In this document: positions 18,930 to 28,712 of the stretch, piece by piece
Layout: each line of letters starts with the position of its first letter
How positions within the stretch are numbered: position 1 is the stretch's first letter
Assembly: GCF_900110815.1 (NCBI RefSeq)
Contig: NZ_FOIT01000001.1
Coordinates: forward strand, 417,910-481,909
Source of the DNA: Aliicoccus persicus
GTDB taxonomy: Bacteria > Bacillota > Bacilli > Staphylococcales > Salinicoccaceae
DNA length: 64,000 nucleotides
Reading direction: 5' to 3'
The notes under the pieces: generated by a model
What the model was told of the DNA's origin: nothing
The model's input: the letters and a program-made list of their open reading frames with translations, nothing else
Database searches by the model: none
Program-made: the position numbers and the translations under genes

Positions 18930-19763
18930 ATGCAGAGAGAAAAATGGGTATATTTGAATAGTGGTAAGCAAGATGCCTTTTATAATATGGCAGTTGATGA
19001 ACTTTTAATGGAAAAACATCGCAACGGCCAGATTCCACCAGTCATTCGATTATACGAATGGCAAGTACCAAGTTTATCACTTGGATATTTTCAAAAAGTT
19101 AAAAAAGAAATAGATACAGAAAAAGTAGAAGAATATGGTTATCAGATGGTGCGCAGACTTACAGGTGGTCGAGGCGTCCTGCACGATAAAGAATTGACAT
19201 ATAGCATCGTCGTTTCAGAATCTCATCCAAGAATGCCACATTCAGTATCAGAAAGCTACCGCATCATCTCTAGCGGACTGTTGGAAGGGTTCAAGAACCT
19301 TGGATTAGATGCGTACTTTAGCGTACCTGATACAGAAGAGAAAAGGAAATCATTAACGAATATTAGAAGTAGTGTATGCTTTGACACACCGAGTTGGTAT
19401 GAGCTCGTTGTCGAAGGTAAAAAAATTGCAGGCAGTGCGCAAACACGTCAAAATGGTGTCATTATGCAGCACGGATCTATTTTACTTGACGTCGATGTCG
19501 ATCACCTATTTGATATGTTTAATTATACGAACCAACGCTTTAAAGAAAAAATGAAATCACAGTTTAAAGAAGTTGCTGTTGCAATAAATGATATAAGTGA
19601 AAAGAAATTTACAGTTGAAAATCTCTACCCAGCATTTAAGCTCGGCTTTGAAAAAGGACTTGAGATTGAAACAGAGCCACTTGTTTTAACTGAATCGGAT
19701 GACAAAAGAATTCAAATGCTGATTGAAAAATATAAATCTGAAGAATGGATGTATCGCAAGTAA
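18930..19763 (+). CDS. lipM: Octanoyltransferase LipM
   Basis: Transfers octanoyl groups from acyl carrier protein to GcvH, starting lipoate assembly in Bacillota. It has 277 residues, BPL/LplA fold. RRLTGGRGVLHDKELTYS near residue 72 and VEGKKIAGSAQTR near 160 are the substrate-binding segments, and the cysteine in SSVCFDT near residue 149 corresponds to the acyl-thioester cysteine of LipM. Strong AGGAGGAG ribosome site. Being close to the gcv operon fits its GcvH substrate. Confidence 0.9.
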   Translation: MQREKWVYLNSGKQDAFYNMAVDELLMEKHRNGQIPPVIRLYEWQVPSLSLGYFQKVKKEIDTEKVEEYGYQMVRRLTGGRGVLHDKELTYSIVVSESHPRMPHSVSESYRIISSGLLEGFKNLGLDAYFSVPDTEEKRKSLTNIRSSVCFDTPSWYELVVEGKKIAGSAQTRQNGVIMQHGSILLDVDVDHLFDMFNYTNQRFKEKMKSQFKEVAVAINDISEKKFTVENLYPAFKLGFEKGLEIETEPLVLTESDDKRIQMLIEKYKSEEWMYRK

Positions 19764-19792
19764 CGTACACTATATTTACTGGAGTGAATGAA

Positions 19793-20446
19793 TTGAAAAA
19801 ACAATTTGTAGTAATCGGTCTAGGTCGATTTGGTTCAAGCGTTGCCGACACACTACTCTATCAAGGACATGAAGTCCTGGTTATTGACCGTGATATGAGT
19901 AAAGTAGAACCATTTATGTCGACTGCAACACTCGCTGTTCAAGCGGATGCAACAGATGAAAATGTGCTGAATGAGTTGGGAATTCGAAATTATGAACATG
20001 CTATCGTCGCCATTGGTGAAGATATTCAGTCAAGTCTACTTGTGACACTATTATTAAAAGAAATCGAAGTAAATACAGTGATTACAAAAGCAAAGGATGA
20101 CCTTCACGGTAAAATGTTAAATAAAATCGGTGCAGATCGTGTCGTTTATCCAGAGCGAGACATGGGAGAGCGTCTTGCTCACCATCTTGATTCCAGTAAC
20201 TTAATAGAACATATTCGCCTATCACGTGAATATGACATCATTGAAATTGCAGCACCGAAATCTTTTTACAACAAATCAGTTCAGTCGCTCATGGGTATGA
20301 CAAAGAAAAAAATGACAATCGTCGCAATTAAAAAAGGTGACTCAGTTGATATTTCACCAATTCATGATGCCATCATCGAACCAAAAGACGTCCTGCTCAT
20401 CGTTGGTGAAAAAAAGCTACTTCGTAAATTGGAACAAGAGACATGA
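19793..20446 (+). CDS. ktrA: Potassium uptake regulatory subunit KtrA (TrkA family)
   Basis: Cytosolic RCK ring protein gating the KtrB channel. It has 217 residues: a Rossmann domain opening with VIGLGRFGSSVADTL and a C-terminal RCK_C domain (about 135-215). A TTG start at 19793 is chosen since GGAGTGA lies 8 nt ahead; a longer reading from ATG 19745 would overlap lipM. It overlaps ktrB by 4 nt, the usual regulator-channel coupling. In a halotolerant organism this pair would serve osmoadaptation (inference). Confidence 0.9.
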   Translation: MKKQFVVIGLGRFGSSVADTLLYQGHEVLVIDRDMSKVEPFMSTATLAVQADATDENVLNELGIRNYEHAIVAIGEDIQSSLLVTLLLKEIEVNTVITKAKDDLHGKMLNKIGADRVVYPERDMGERLAHHLDSSNLIEHIRLSREYDIIEIAAPKSFYNKSVQSLMGMTKKKMTIVAIKKGDSVDISPIHDAIIEPKDVLLIVGEKKLLRKLEQET

Positions 20447-21774
20447 ATAAGACATCGAATATCGGAGCTGCACGAGTCATAGTGATGTTTTTCTTTATAT
20501 CGATTGGGATTGGAACATTATTACTGATGTTCCCAGTATCATCAAATGGTAGTCATAACATTAATTTTATAGATGCATTGTTCACTGCGACATCAGCAGT
20601 CAGTTCTACAGGATTGACTGTCGTAGACACTGGTGAAGCTTTCACTCAATTTGGACAGATCGTCATCATGATTCTCGTACAAATTGGTGGGTTAGGTTTT
20701 ATGGTGCTCGGTGTACTCGTTACATTGTTGCTTGGCAAAAAGATTGGTATGAAGCAGCGTGCATTTTTACAAGAATCAACACAATCCGTATCCACGCGTG
20801 GACTTATTCGATTAAGTATTTATATACTCGCAATTGCACTCGTGTTTGAAATCATAGCAACGGCAATATTAACATTTAGATTTTCTCATGATATGCCGTT
20901 ATCAAATGCACTGTACAATGGAATGTTTCACGCGGTAACATCATTCAATAATGCAGGATTTACATTATTCAATAATGGATTATCTACGTATAGTGATGAC
21001 ATCATCGTCACGACGACAATTATGTTAATGATTATTTTCGGTGGTCTTGGATTTATTGTCATCGTCGACATTATTTTCAAGAGATCATGGCGTAGCTATA
21101 CGCTGCATACAAAACTTGTATTAACAGCTTCTGGGGCACTGATCGTAATTGGTACACTCTCCATCTTTATAATTGAACTGTTTAACACAAAAAATGGGAC
21201 GACGTCACTGTTTAATCAGTTCTACCACGCTTTATTCCAAAGTGTCACTGCACGAAGCGCTGGCTACAATACAGTTGATGTTGGTACGATGCTGTCATCG
21301 ACACAATTAATCATTATTATTTTAATGTTTATTGGTGCGGCATCAAGTAGTACCGGCGGTGGGATAAAAGTAAACACATTTGTCATCATCCTACTCGCAA
21401 CGTTAACGACATTTCGCGGTGGTGGTCAAATCAAAGCGTTTAATAGAGCGATTCCGTTAGAAGCCGTCATGCGTGCACTCGCAGTCGTCGTCAGTTCAAT
21501 CGTTGCTGTAATCGTGCTAACATTAACCCTCTCGATTACCGAAGACATGCTCAATGAGCATTTTCTAGAAGTATTTTTTGAATCTGTATCAGCAGTCAGT
21601 ACAGCCGGTTTAACGATGGGACTGACACCAGATCTATCAAACAGTGGTAAAATCATCGTTTCAATCACAATGCTCGTCGGTCGTCTCGGTCCATTGACAT
21701 TGGCATATGCACTCGCGCAGAAATCAAACAATTCAAAGATTAACTACCCAGAAGAAAAAGTAATGATTGGATAA
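20443..21774 (+). CDS. ktrB: Potassium/sodium uptake channel subunit KtrB (TrkH family)
   Basis: Membrane subunit of the Ktr system, 443 residues with four M1-P-M2 repeats. The four selectivity-filter loops are visible: SSTGLTV near 58, FNNAGFTL near 172, RSAGYNTVD near 275 and STAGLTMG near 387, each keeping the filter glycine. The C-terminus INYPEEKVMIG looks complete, so the AT-rich insert behind it has not truncated ktrB. Confidence 0.93.
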   Translation: MNKTSNIGAARVIVMFFFISIGIGTLLLMFPVSSNGSHNINFIDALFTATSAVSSTGLTVVDTGEAFTQFGQIVIMILVQIGGLGFMVLGVLVTLLLGKKIGMKQRAFLQESTQSVSTRGLIRLSIYILAIALVFEIIATAILTFRFSHDMPLSNALYNGMFHAVTSFNNAGFTLFNNGLSTYSDDIIVTTTIMLMIIFGGLGFIVIVDIIFKRSWRSYTLHTKLVLTASGALIVIGTLSIFIIELFNTKNGTTSLFNQFYHALFQSVTARSAGYNTVDVGTMLSSTQLIIIILMFIGAASSSTGGGIKVNTFVIILLATLTTFRGGGQIKAFNRAIPLEAVMRALAVVVSSIVAVIVLTLTLSITEDMLNEHFLEVFFESVSAVSTAGLTMGLTPDLSNSGKIIVSITMLVGRLGPLTLAYALAQKSNNSKINYPEEKVMIG

Positions 21775-21782
21775 TTTCTCGG

Positions 21783-22673
21783 TTGAACAAATACGCAAAC
21801 TTATACTACCACAATATATTAGTTAAGGGTTTTTCCATAAATTTTTTGAAATATAATGCGCTCTTGAATAAGTTTGTTCTTTGTATTGAAAACTACAATA
21901 CTGATATTATTTTTATTTATTATGATAATATTGAAGATATCAATGAAATTACTTCTTCAACATTAAATGTGGAACATCTAGTACTTAATGATGAAACATT
22001 TATATACTATAATAGAATAATGAATAAAAATTCATACTCAGATGACAGTAAAATCTTGATTTATTTGCACGGAGGTCCCAATAGCACAGATTTAAACCTG
22101 TATAACCCGCTTATATCGGATTTTTTATCTTTGAATTATACTGTATATTCATTAAACTATTATGGTAGTACTCTATTCGGTGAATCATACATGGAAAAAA
22201 TTCAAGGTGATTGGTTTAATTCCGAGGTTGAACAAGTAATATCTTTTATTGAACAACTTATTGTTGATCAAAAGAAAAAAGTTGTTCTGGTTGGTGAAAG
22301 TTATGGTTCTATTTTATCCGTATTCGTCGGTAATAGGTTAATTAATAAAATTGATTCTATCGTTGCGATATCACCAATTTTAAATTTAAGTAGATTGTTA
22401 ACTTTCAAGAAAACATACTTTGAAAATATAAGTAAAGACAAGGTTAAAAAATATAATAACTGTTTGGTACACTTATTGAATAGTTATAATGGTAATTTAT
22501 TATTTATTTATGGAGAGAAAGATAAATTCATAACTTCTTCAGATGTCCAAATTTTTTTAAAGCGATTTTCTCAAGATAATAACGAAAAATTACACTTGAA
22601 AGTAAATAAAACGAGTGGTCACTACTTTAATTCAGAAGATGATATGGAATATATCAAAAACATAGTCAACTAG
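21783..22673 (+). CDS. Alpha/beta hydrolase, S9-peptidase-like catalytic domain
   Basis: A 296-residue protein. Residues about 95-290 form a serine hydrolase: oxyanion segment YLHGGPNS, nucleophile GESYGS near 175, acid in YGEKDKF near 248, histidine in SGHYFN near 280. The surrounding pattern (HGGP, NYYGST, then DWFNSEVEQ) is that of prolyl-oligopeptidase (S9) domains, but only about 90 residues precede it instead of a full beta-propeller. The TTG start lies 8 nt after ktrB's stop, with no clear ribosome site. Base composition is far more AT-rich than ktrB (about 20 % versus 42 % GC in sampled lines). It is coupled to the MFS gene. Role unknown; peptide inactivation with export is one guess. 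Confidence 0.75.
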   Translation: MNKYANLYYHNILVKGFSINFLKYNALLNKFVLCIENYNTDIIFIYYDNIEDINEITSSTLNVEHLVLNDETFIYYNRIMNKNSYSDDSKILIYLHGGPNSTDLNLYNPLISDFLSLNYTVYSLNYYGSTLFGESYMEKIQGDWFNSEVEQVISFIEQLIVDQKKKVVLVGESYGSILSVFVGNRLINKIDSIVAISPILNLSRLLTFKKTYFENISKDKVKKYNNCLVHLLNSYNGNLLFIYGEKDKFITSSDVQIFLKRFSQDNNEKLHLKVNKTSGHYFNSEDDMEYIKNIVN

Positions 22674-22684
22674 GGGATGAATTA

Positions 22685-23959
22685 ATGGAGAAAACATATA
22701 ATTTTACAAAAAATGAATCCCGTAATTTATACATATACCTCATTAGTATCGTTGTGCTTACTATTGGGAATGGGATATATACATTTTCTATTTCATACTA
22801 CTTATTAAATGAGACAGGTTCAGCACTTTATTTCTCTATTAATTTAGCCATATCATCAATCACATTTCTAATTGTTACCCCATTTGCAGGTGTAATAACT
22901 GATTTCTTTGATCGAAAGAAAATTGTGCTATCTGGGGAATTTCTCATCACATTATTAACATTCATATTACTGCTCCTTGTTTACTTTCACGGTATCTCAT
23001 TAACAGCAATATTTGTTACAACGTTCTTTAGATCATTAATACTACCATTAGTGAACAATTCCTTCTCTGCTTCGATGTCAAACTTGTTTAATGTAGATAA
23101 TCTCCAAAGAGTGTTTGGGTTAAATGGAAGCATACAATCATCTGCAGCATTTTTTGGTCCAATACTCGGTGGACTAATTTTTGGTATTTTTAGTCTAGAA
23201 GTTACTTTGTTACTTTTTGTTGTCGCATCATTTGTCTCGTTTATGCTTGATTTTTGGTTAAAATTTGACTTGTTTCAACAACAAAAACCAAAGGATATTC
23301 TTGAATTAAAAAATAAAAATGTCCTCAAAAACTTTTTCATTGAAATTCGAAAGGGGTTCAAGTATTTACTGAGTATACCAATACTAAGAATCGTAATTTT
23401 TGCTGGTATCGGTATAAATTTCTTTAGTGCTGGTGATACCATATTACCTGAAAAAATGATGATTAATGAATTGAATTTTAGTCCTATAACTGTAGGTCTA
23501 GTGAATGGTATTATGGCCTTGGGTACGGTTACAGCTGGTATCCTTTTATCTTATAGAAAGAAAATTGTTAATCATGTATCCGTCATGAGATGGTGTTTCA
23601 TCATTAATGGATTTATTACGATTATACTTCCTTTACCGATATATTTATCCATGGATTTTGTACAAAACATGATATTCCTATCTGTTATGTTATTTTTCAA
23701 CTATTTCTTTATTGCAATTGCTAATGTGCCATTTATAAGAATTATTCATGAGGAAACTGAGGATCATATGAAAGGCAGAGTATTTTCAAATCTCGGTGTG
23801 CTAAGCAGCTCCGTTGTTCCTCTAGCTGTTGTTTTATACGGTATTATTTATGACGCAGGTTATTATATGACTGTAAATATTATTGGGGGAATTACAGTAA
23901 TAATAATTTCTTTTATTTTCTTAAATCCTTCGCGAGGACATAAGCGAGCTGAAGGTTAA
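22685..23959 (+). CDS. MFS transporter, drug/peptide-export type
   Basis: A 424-residue 12-helix major facilitator protein. The motif-A-like loop GVITDFFDRKK between helices 2 and 3 and the N-terminal half resemble the MFS_3 group (macrolide/siderophore exporters). It starts 11 nt after the hydrolase stop, with GGGGATG overlapping the gap. It shares the low GC of its partner and ends at a bidirectional terminator facing gcvPB. The substrate cannot be read from the sequence; a two-gene hydrolase-exporter cassette suggests self-protection or detoxification (inference). Confidence 0.82.
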   Translation: MEKTYNFTKNESRNLYIYLISIVVLTIGNGIYTFSISYYLLNETGSALYFSINLAISSITFLIVTPFAGVITDFFDRKKIVLSGEFLITLLTFILLLLVYFHGISLTAIFVTTFFRSLILPLVNNSFSASMSNLFNVDNLQRVFGLNGSIQSSAAFFGPILGGLIFGIFSLEVTLLLFVVASFVSFMLDFWLKFDLFQQQKPKDILELKNKNVLKNFFIEIRKGFKYLLSIPILRIVIFAGIGINFFSAGDTILPEKMMINELNFSPITVGLVNGIMALGTVTAGILLSYRKKIVNHVSVMRWCFIINGFITIILPLPIYLSMDFVQNMIFLSVMLFFNYFFIAIANVPFIRIIHEETEDHMKGRVFSNLGVLSSSVVPLAVVLYGIIYDAGYYMTVNIIGGITVIIISFIFLNPSRGHKRAEG

Positions 23960-23985
23960 TTAATAAATTTTAAAGTCCCATTAAC

Positions 23986-24036
23986 AAAAAAACTGCTTAG
24001 AATCTGATTTAGGATTCTAAGCAGGTTAATTTTTTG
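23986..24036. terminator. Bidirectional terminator between the MFS gene and gcvPB
   Basis: Perfect 12-bp stem CTGCTTAGAATC / GATTCTAAGCAG (23993-24004 and 24013-24024), 8-nt loop, seven T on the minus-strand side and TTAATTTTTT on the plus side. Confidence 0.9.
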
Positions 24037-24071
24037 ATTGTACTTATATTCTCAACAATATTATATTTAAA

Positions 24072-25550
24072 TTACTTCTCTTCCTTAATATCCTCTAAGC
24101 TAAATCGAAGAACTGGGTTTCTAGCTGCTTGTGTTTCATCTAAGCGACCGATTACTGTCGTATGTGGTGCTTCTAACACAACATCTAAGTTTTCATCGAT
24201 TTCTTTATCGATTTGAATTAACGTATCGATAAATCCATCTAATGTTTCTTTCGCTTCTGTTTCAGTCGGCTCGATCATCATACATTCCTCAACGTTTGTT
24301 GGGAAGTACACTGTCGGCGGATGGTAACCGAAATCAAGCAAACGCTTCGCAATATCTAACGTACGTGCACCACGTTTTTTCTGTGCAGACGCACTTAACA
24401 CGAACTCGTGTTTACAATGTTGCGGATATGGTACATGGTACGTGCCTTCTAGACGACGCATCATATAATTCGCATTTAATACTGCATAATCTGAAACAGC
24501 TTTAAGTCCATCTGGACCCATTGTTCTGATGTACGTATACGCGCGTAAGAATATACCAAAGTTACCGAAGTGTGCTTTAACACGTCCAACTGATTGTGGT
24601 ACGTCATGCTCTACTTTATAGTTATCGCCATCTTTAACGATTAACGGGCTTGGTAAGAACGGTGCTAAATCTGATTTTACTCCGATTGGACCTGATCCTG
24701 GACCACCGCCACCGTGTGGGCCTGTGAATGTTTTGTGTAAGTTTAAGTGAACCGCGTCAAACCCCATATCTCCTGGGCGTACTTTTGACATGATTGCGTT
24801 TAAGTTCGCACCATCATAGTAAAGTTTACCACCAGCACCGTGAACGATATCTCTGATTTCAATAATTTCTTCTTCAAAGATACCTAACGTGTTCGGGTTC
24901 GTTAACATGATTGCACATGTTTTATCGCCGACTACTTCTTTTAAGTGGTCGATATCGACTTGTCCTTTGTCATTTGAACGTACTGTAACAACGTCAAGAC
25001 CTGCGACAACCGCACTTGCTGGGTTTGTACCGTGTGCTGAGTCAGGCACGATCACTTCTGTTCTCTCTGTGTCACCGTTTGAATCATGGAATGCTTTGAT
25101 CATTAATAATGCTGTCCATTCACCTTGTGCACCTGCTGCTGGTTGTAATGAGATTTCATCCATACCAGTGATTTCTTTTAAGTGCTCTTGCATATCATAA
25201 ACGATTTCAAGTGAGCCTTGGATTTGTGAGTCATTTTGTAATGGATGACTCATCGCGAAACCTGGAATTCTTGCAACTCTCTCGTTAATTTTAGGATTAT
25301 ACTTCATCGTACAAGATCCTAACGGATAGAAGCCAGTATCCACACCGTGGTTACGGTTAGATAACTCTGTATAGTGTCTCATTAAGTCAAGTTCAGCAAT
25401 TTCAGGTAGTTCAGCTTTTGTTTTACGGATAAACTTATCATCAACAACTGAAGAAAGTTCTTTTTTCTCAACTTCTAACGTTGGTAATGAATAGGCAAAT
25501 CTGCCAGCAGTGCTTCTTTCAAAAATTAATGGTGAAGATCCCTTAAGCAT
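24072..25550 (-). CDS. gcvPB: Glycine dehydrogenase (decarboxylating) subunit 2
   Basis: Catalytic half of the P-protein of the glycine cleavage system, which decarboxylates glycine onto lipoyl-GcvH. It has 492 residues with PLP lysine in [20 protein letters not shown] near residue 270 and the segment [12 protein letters not shown] near 78. It overlaps gcvPA by 8 nt. It is last in the riboswitch-controlled operon gcvT-gcvPA-gcvPB; gcvH is not in this window. Confidence 0.96.
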   Translation of the reverse strand: MLKGSSPLIFERSTAGRFAYSLPTLEVEKKELSSVVDDKFIRKTKAELPEIAELDLMRHYTELSNRNHGVDTGFYPLGSCTMKYNPKINERVARIPGFAMSHPLQNDSQIQGSLEIVYDMQEHLKEITGMDEISLQPAAGAQGEWTALLMIKAFHDSNGDTERTEVIVPDSAHGTNPASAVVAGLDVVTVRSNDKGQVDIDHLKEVVGDKTCAIMLTNPNTLGIFEEEIIEIRDIVHGAGGKLYYDGANLNAIMSKVRPGDMGFDAVHLNLHKTFTGPHGGGGPGSGPIGVKSDLAPFLPSPLIVKDGDNYKVEHDVPQSVGRVKAHFGNFGIFLRAYTYIRTMGPDGLKAVSDYAVLNANYMMRRLEGTYHVPYPQHCKHEFVLSASAQKKRGARTLDIAKRLLDFGYHPPTVYFPTNVEECMMIEPTETEAKETLDGFIDTLIQIDKEIDENLDVVLEAPHTTVIGRLDETQAARNPVLRFSLEDIKEEK

Positions 25551-26892
25551 TCAACTCACCTAACCTTTCAACAAATGTATCAATTTCATCTTTTGTTCTT
25601 AACTCTGTAACAGCAACAAGCATGTGGTTTTTGAAGTTGTCATCCACTTTACCTAAATCATAACCACCAATGAATCCATCATCTGCAAGTGTTTCGTTTA
25701 CATCATGAAGGTTTACATTGTCATTGAATTTAACAACGAATTCATTGAAAGTTGTACCGTCAAGTACGTCAAAACCTTTGCTAGAAAATTGATCTTTCGC
25801 ATAATGCGCAAGTGATAAATTATTCTCAGCCATCTCAACGAGACCATACTTACCTAATGCACTCATCGCAACTGAAGAACCGAGTGCGTTAAGCGCTTGG
25901 TTCGAACAGATATTACTTGTCGCTTTTTCACGACGGATGTGCTGTTCACGTGCTTGTAAAGTTAAAACAAATCCACGGTTACCATCATCATCTGTCGTTT
26001 GACCAACAAGACGACCAGGCATTTTTCTCATTAATTTTTTCGTAGCAGCGAAGTAACCACAGTGTGGTCCACCGAATTGTGCTGGAATACCGAACACTTG
26101 TGTATCACCAGTAACAATGTCTGCGCCGAACTCACCTGGAGGCGTTAAAATACCTAATGCAAGTGGATTAGAGTTTATAACGAATAAACCTTTGTTTTTA
26201 TGTGCAATTTTTTCGATTGCTTCAAGGTCTTCAATTGAACCGAAGAAGTTTGGATACTGTACCATTACAGCAGCTGTGTCTTCGTCTGATGCCGCATCAA
26301 GTTTTTCTAAATCTGTAACTGTACCGTCAAGATCGATCTCAACGATTTCTAAACCTTGTGCTTCACCATACGTACGAATGATTTGTCTAGACTGAATGTT
26401 AACGCCTTTAGACACAAGTAATTTTTTCTTTCTGCTTACACCTGCCGCCATTGTTCCCGCTTCAGCAAATGCCGTTGGGCCATCATACATTGATGAGTTC
26501 GCAACTGGCATACCAGTCAGTTCAGAAATTAATGTTTGGAATTCAAAGATTGCTTGTAATTCACCCTGTGAAATTTCTGGTTGATACGGTGTGTACGCTG
26601 TGTAAAACTCTGAACGAGAAATTACATGGTCAACAACAGTCGGAACGAAGTGATCATACACACCTGCACCTAGGAATGATGCATGTGTTTCTGATGTGAC
26701 GTTCTTACGTGCAATTCTTCCAAGCTCTTTTAGTAAAGAAGTTTCATCTTTTTTCGGCTTAATGTTTAGCTCGCCTTTGAAACGAATATCTTCAGGAATC
26801 TCACTAAATAAATCTTCGATACTATCAACGCCGATAGTCTCTAACATTTCTTTCTTGTCTTGCTCTGTTAATGGTAAATAACGATGACTCAT
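25543..26892 (-). CDS. gcvPA: Glycine dehydrogenase (decarboxylating) subunit 1
   Basis: The other half of the two-chain P-protein (449 residues), PLP-fold but without the catalytic lysine role. Segments [17 protein letters not shown] near residue 75, [15 protein letters not shown] near 100 and the C-terminal Rossmann-like part are characteristic. The split P-protein is the Bacillota arrangement. It starts 14 nt after gcvT. Confidence 0.95.
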   Translation of the reverse strand: MSHRYLPLTEQDKKEMLETIGVDSIEDLFSEIPEDIRFKGELNIKPKKDETSLLKELGRIARKNVTSETHASFLGAGVYDHFVPTVVDHVISRSEFYTAYTPYQPEISQGELQAIFEFQTLISELTGMPVANSSMYDGPTAFAEAGTMAAGVSRKKKLLVSKGVNIQSRQIIRTYGEAQGLEIVEIDLDGTVTDLEKLDAASDEDTAAVMVQYPNFFGSIEDLEAIEKIAHKNKGLFVINSNPLALGILTPPGEFGADIVTGDTQVFGIPAQFGGPHCGYFAATKKLMRKMPGRLVGQTTDDDGNRGFVLTLQAREQHIRREKATSNICSNQALNALGSSVAMSALGKYGLVEMAENNLSLAHYAKDQFSSKGFDVLDGTTFNEFVVKFNDNVNLHDVNETLADDGFIGGYDLGKVDDNFKNHMLVAVTELRTKDEIDTFVERLGELNA

Positions 26893-26906
26893 ATTGAGGC
26901 TCCTAA

Positions 26907-27995
26907 CTAATTATATTTGTGAAATGGTGTGCTAACAAAACGTGCACGCACTTCATTTTTACGAATTTTAATGTAAAACTCTTTGTCTAATTCATAAGCA
27001 TCTGTATCAACTAATGCAAATCCGATTGAACGTTTAGATGATGGTGATTGCGTTCCGCTTGTTACTTCACCGATAACGTTACCTTTAGAATCAAGTACTT
27101 CATAACCCGTACGCGCAATACCTCGTTCTAATATTTCAAAACCAGCACGCGTGCGTGGTACACCATTCTCTTTTTGTTCAATAAGCGCTTGTTTACCAAC
27201 AAAGTCACTGTCTTTTTTCAGTTTTACCGCAAAGCCAATCTTCGCTTCAAGTGGTGAAATCTCTTCAGTTAGATCTTGACCATGAAGTGGTAACCCACCT
27301 TCAAGTCTTAATGTGTCACGTGCACCAAGTCCACACGGAGTCACACCCGCTTCTATGAAGTGGTTCCATAAGCCAACAGTATCTTCGGCACGACAATAGA
27401 TTTCAAATCCATCTTCCCCTGTGTAACCACTTTGTGAAAGAATCACGCCATAACCAGCAACTTGAATATTTCTCTTGAAGTTAAACATTTTCATGTCACC
27501 AATTGATTCTTCAACAGCTAACTGTACAACTGAACGTGCACGTGGCCCTTGAATTGCTAACTGACCGAACTCAGCGCTCACATTCTCAACCTTCGCATCA
27601 AATCCTTCAATCGCAGATAATACTTCAAAATCCTTATCTACGTTTCCAGCGTTAACGACAAGTAGGTATTCGTTTTCTCCCACTTTGTAAAGAACTAAGT
27701 CATCAATTGTACCGCCCTGCTCATTTGCAAGTACCGTGTACTGTGCTTTATCGTCTGTCAGTTTAGTTACATCGTTCGTTAAAGCATAATTTAAAAACGC
27801 TTCTGCCTCAGGACCTGTTACTTTGATCTCACCCATATGGGAAACATCAAACATACCGACTGCTTCTCTCACCGCTACATGTTCTTCTTTAATACTTGAA
27901 AATTGAACAGGTAGTGCCCAACCATGAAAATCCACTACTTTTGCACCAGATGCTTCATAGACATCAAACAAAGGTGTCTTCTTCAAATCACTCAT
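26907..27995 (-). CDS. gcvT: Aminomethyltransferase (glycine cleavage T-protein)
   Basis: Transfers the aminomethyl carbon to tetrahydrofolate with release of ammonia. It has 362 residues: the N-terminal [11 protein letters not shown] and [11 protein letters not shown] segments, then [12 protein letters not shown] near 195 and [21 protein letters not shown] near 225 for folate binding. AAGGAGGAAC provides a strong ribosome site directly behind the riboswitch. First gene of the operon. Confidence 0.96.
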   Translation of the reverse strand: MSDLKKTPLFDVYEASGAKVVDFHGWALPVQFSSIKEEHVAVREAVGMFDVSHMGEIKVTGPEAEAFLNYALTNDVTKLTDDKAQYTVLANEQGGTIDDLVLYKVGENEYLLVVNAGNVDKDFEVLSAIEGFDAKVENVSAEFGQLAIQGPRARSVVQLAVEESIGDMKMFNFKRNIQVAGYGVILSQSGYTGEDGFEIYCRAEDTVGLWNHFIEAGVTPCGLGARDTLRLEGGLPLHGQDLTEEISPLEAKIGFAVKLKKDSDFVGKQALIEQKENGVPRTRAGFEILERGIARTGYEVLDSKGNVIGEVTSGTQSPSSKRSIGFALVDTDAYELDKEFYIKIRKNEVRARFVSTPFHKYN

Positions 27996-28006
27996 ACCGT
28001 TCCTCC

Positions 28007-28155
28007 TTAAAACAAAAATAAACAGAATAGCAATCGTCTGCTACCCTGTTGATTACCCTCCAGGAATGCGTCCCAATGCCTTTCTTTTGCCTGAGAGATT
28101 CGCTTACGCTTGCTCCTTCGGCGACGATGACTCGTTCTCTCGAGCATTGTTCAAT
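28007..28155 (-). promoter_or_regulatory. Glycine riboswitch (single aptamer) with terminator platform
   Basis: On the minus strand the leader contains the glycine-aptamer core GCCGAAGGAGCAAGC followed by CTCTCAGGCAAAAG (about 28061-28150). Only one aptamer of this kind is present, not the usual tandem pair. Behind it, 28039-28049 pairs with 28022-28032 (11 bp, two G-U), followed by TTTATTTTTG, a transcription terminator. This is the layout of an ON switch in which glycine prevents termination, matching the catabolic gcv genes. Confidence 0.9.
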
Positions 28156-28177
28156 CGCATATGAAGTTGTTATTCTC

Positions 28178-28206
28178 ATTATAAAGTGAAGTTGTGTTCC
28201 ATTCAA
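28178..28206 (-). promoter_or_regulatory. gcv operon promoter
   Basis: TTGAAT, a 17-nt spacer and a perfect TATAAT on the minus strand, placed just upstream of the riboswitch aptamer. Confidence 0.8.
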
Positions 28207-28226
28207 GTTTATTTAATCTAAGACTC

Positions 28227-28712
28227 TCATTTTAGAAACTCTAGTATTTCTTTCACACAATCATCAACTGGTTTACGCGTATCAATTCTAATATCAGCTA
28301 ATGATTTATATTGTTCATGTCTAGATTCGTAACGCGCTATGATATCTTGTCTATTTTGTGCCAGTGGTCGATTCGTATCACCAGAAATTCTATGGAGTAA
28401 TTTGTCGATCGGTGCATCGAGCCAAACAATTGGCTTTTTCGTAGACTTTAAGAAATCAAATGACGGTGTATAAGTAACGATGCCTCCACCTGTCGCAATG
28501 CAATCATATGAGTCATGGGTCTCTTTTAATGCATGGTATTCTAACTCTCTGAAATGAGTTTCACCGTGTGCATTAAAGATATCTGGAATCGATTGTTGTG
28601 CATTTGATTCGATCCAGTGATCCATATCGATATATGAAAAGTCATTATTATGTAAACGTTTGGCAATGGTAGATTTACCACTGCCCATAAACCCGATTAG
28701 TATCATAGTCAT
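28227..28712 (-). CDS. aroK: Shikimate kinase
   Basis: ATP-dependent phosphorylation of shikimate at the 3-hydroxyl, a step to aromatic amino acids. It has 161 residues: Walker A GFMGSGKST near residue 8, the substrate-binding DMDHWIE near 31, ATGGGIV near 78, and the LID segment NRPLAQ near 120. Its start follows the comGG stop with no gap, so it is probably read from the comG transcript as well; no distinct ribosome site is seen. Confidence 0.92.
   Translation of the reverse strand: MTMILIGFMGSGKSTIAKRLHNNDFSYIDMDHWIESNAQQSIPDIFNAHGETHFRELEYHALKETHDSYDCIATGGGIVTYTPSFDFLKSTKKPIVWLDAPIDKLLHRISGDTNRPLAQNRQDIIARYESRHEQYKSLADIRIDTRKPVDDCVKEILEFLK

Noticed and set aside
21775-23985. Insertion sequence or phage remnant around the hydrolase-MFS pair
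   Set aside because: No transposase, integrase, terminal inverted repeats or target duplications could be seen at either edge.
27988-28206. 72-residue minus-strand frame upstream of gcvT
   Set aside because: It runs through the glycine riboswitch and its terminator; the region is explained as RNA.
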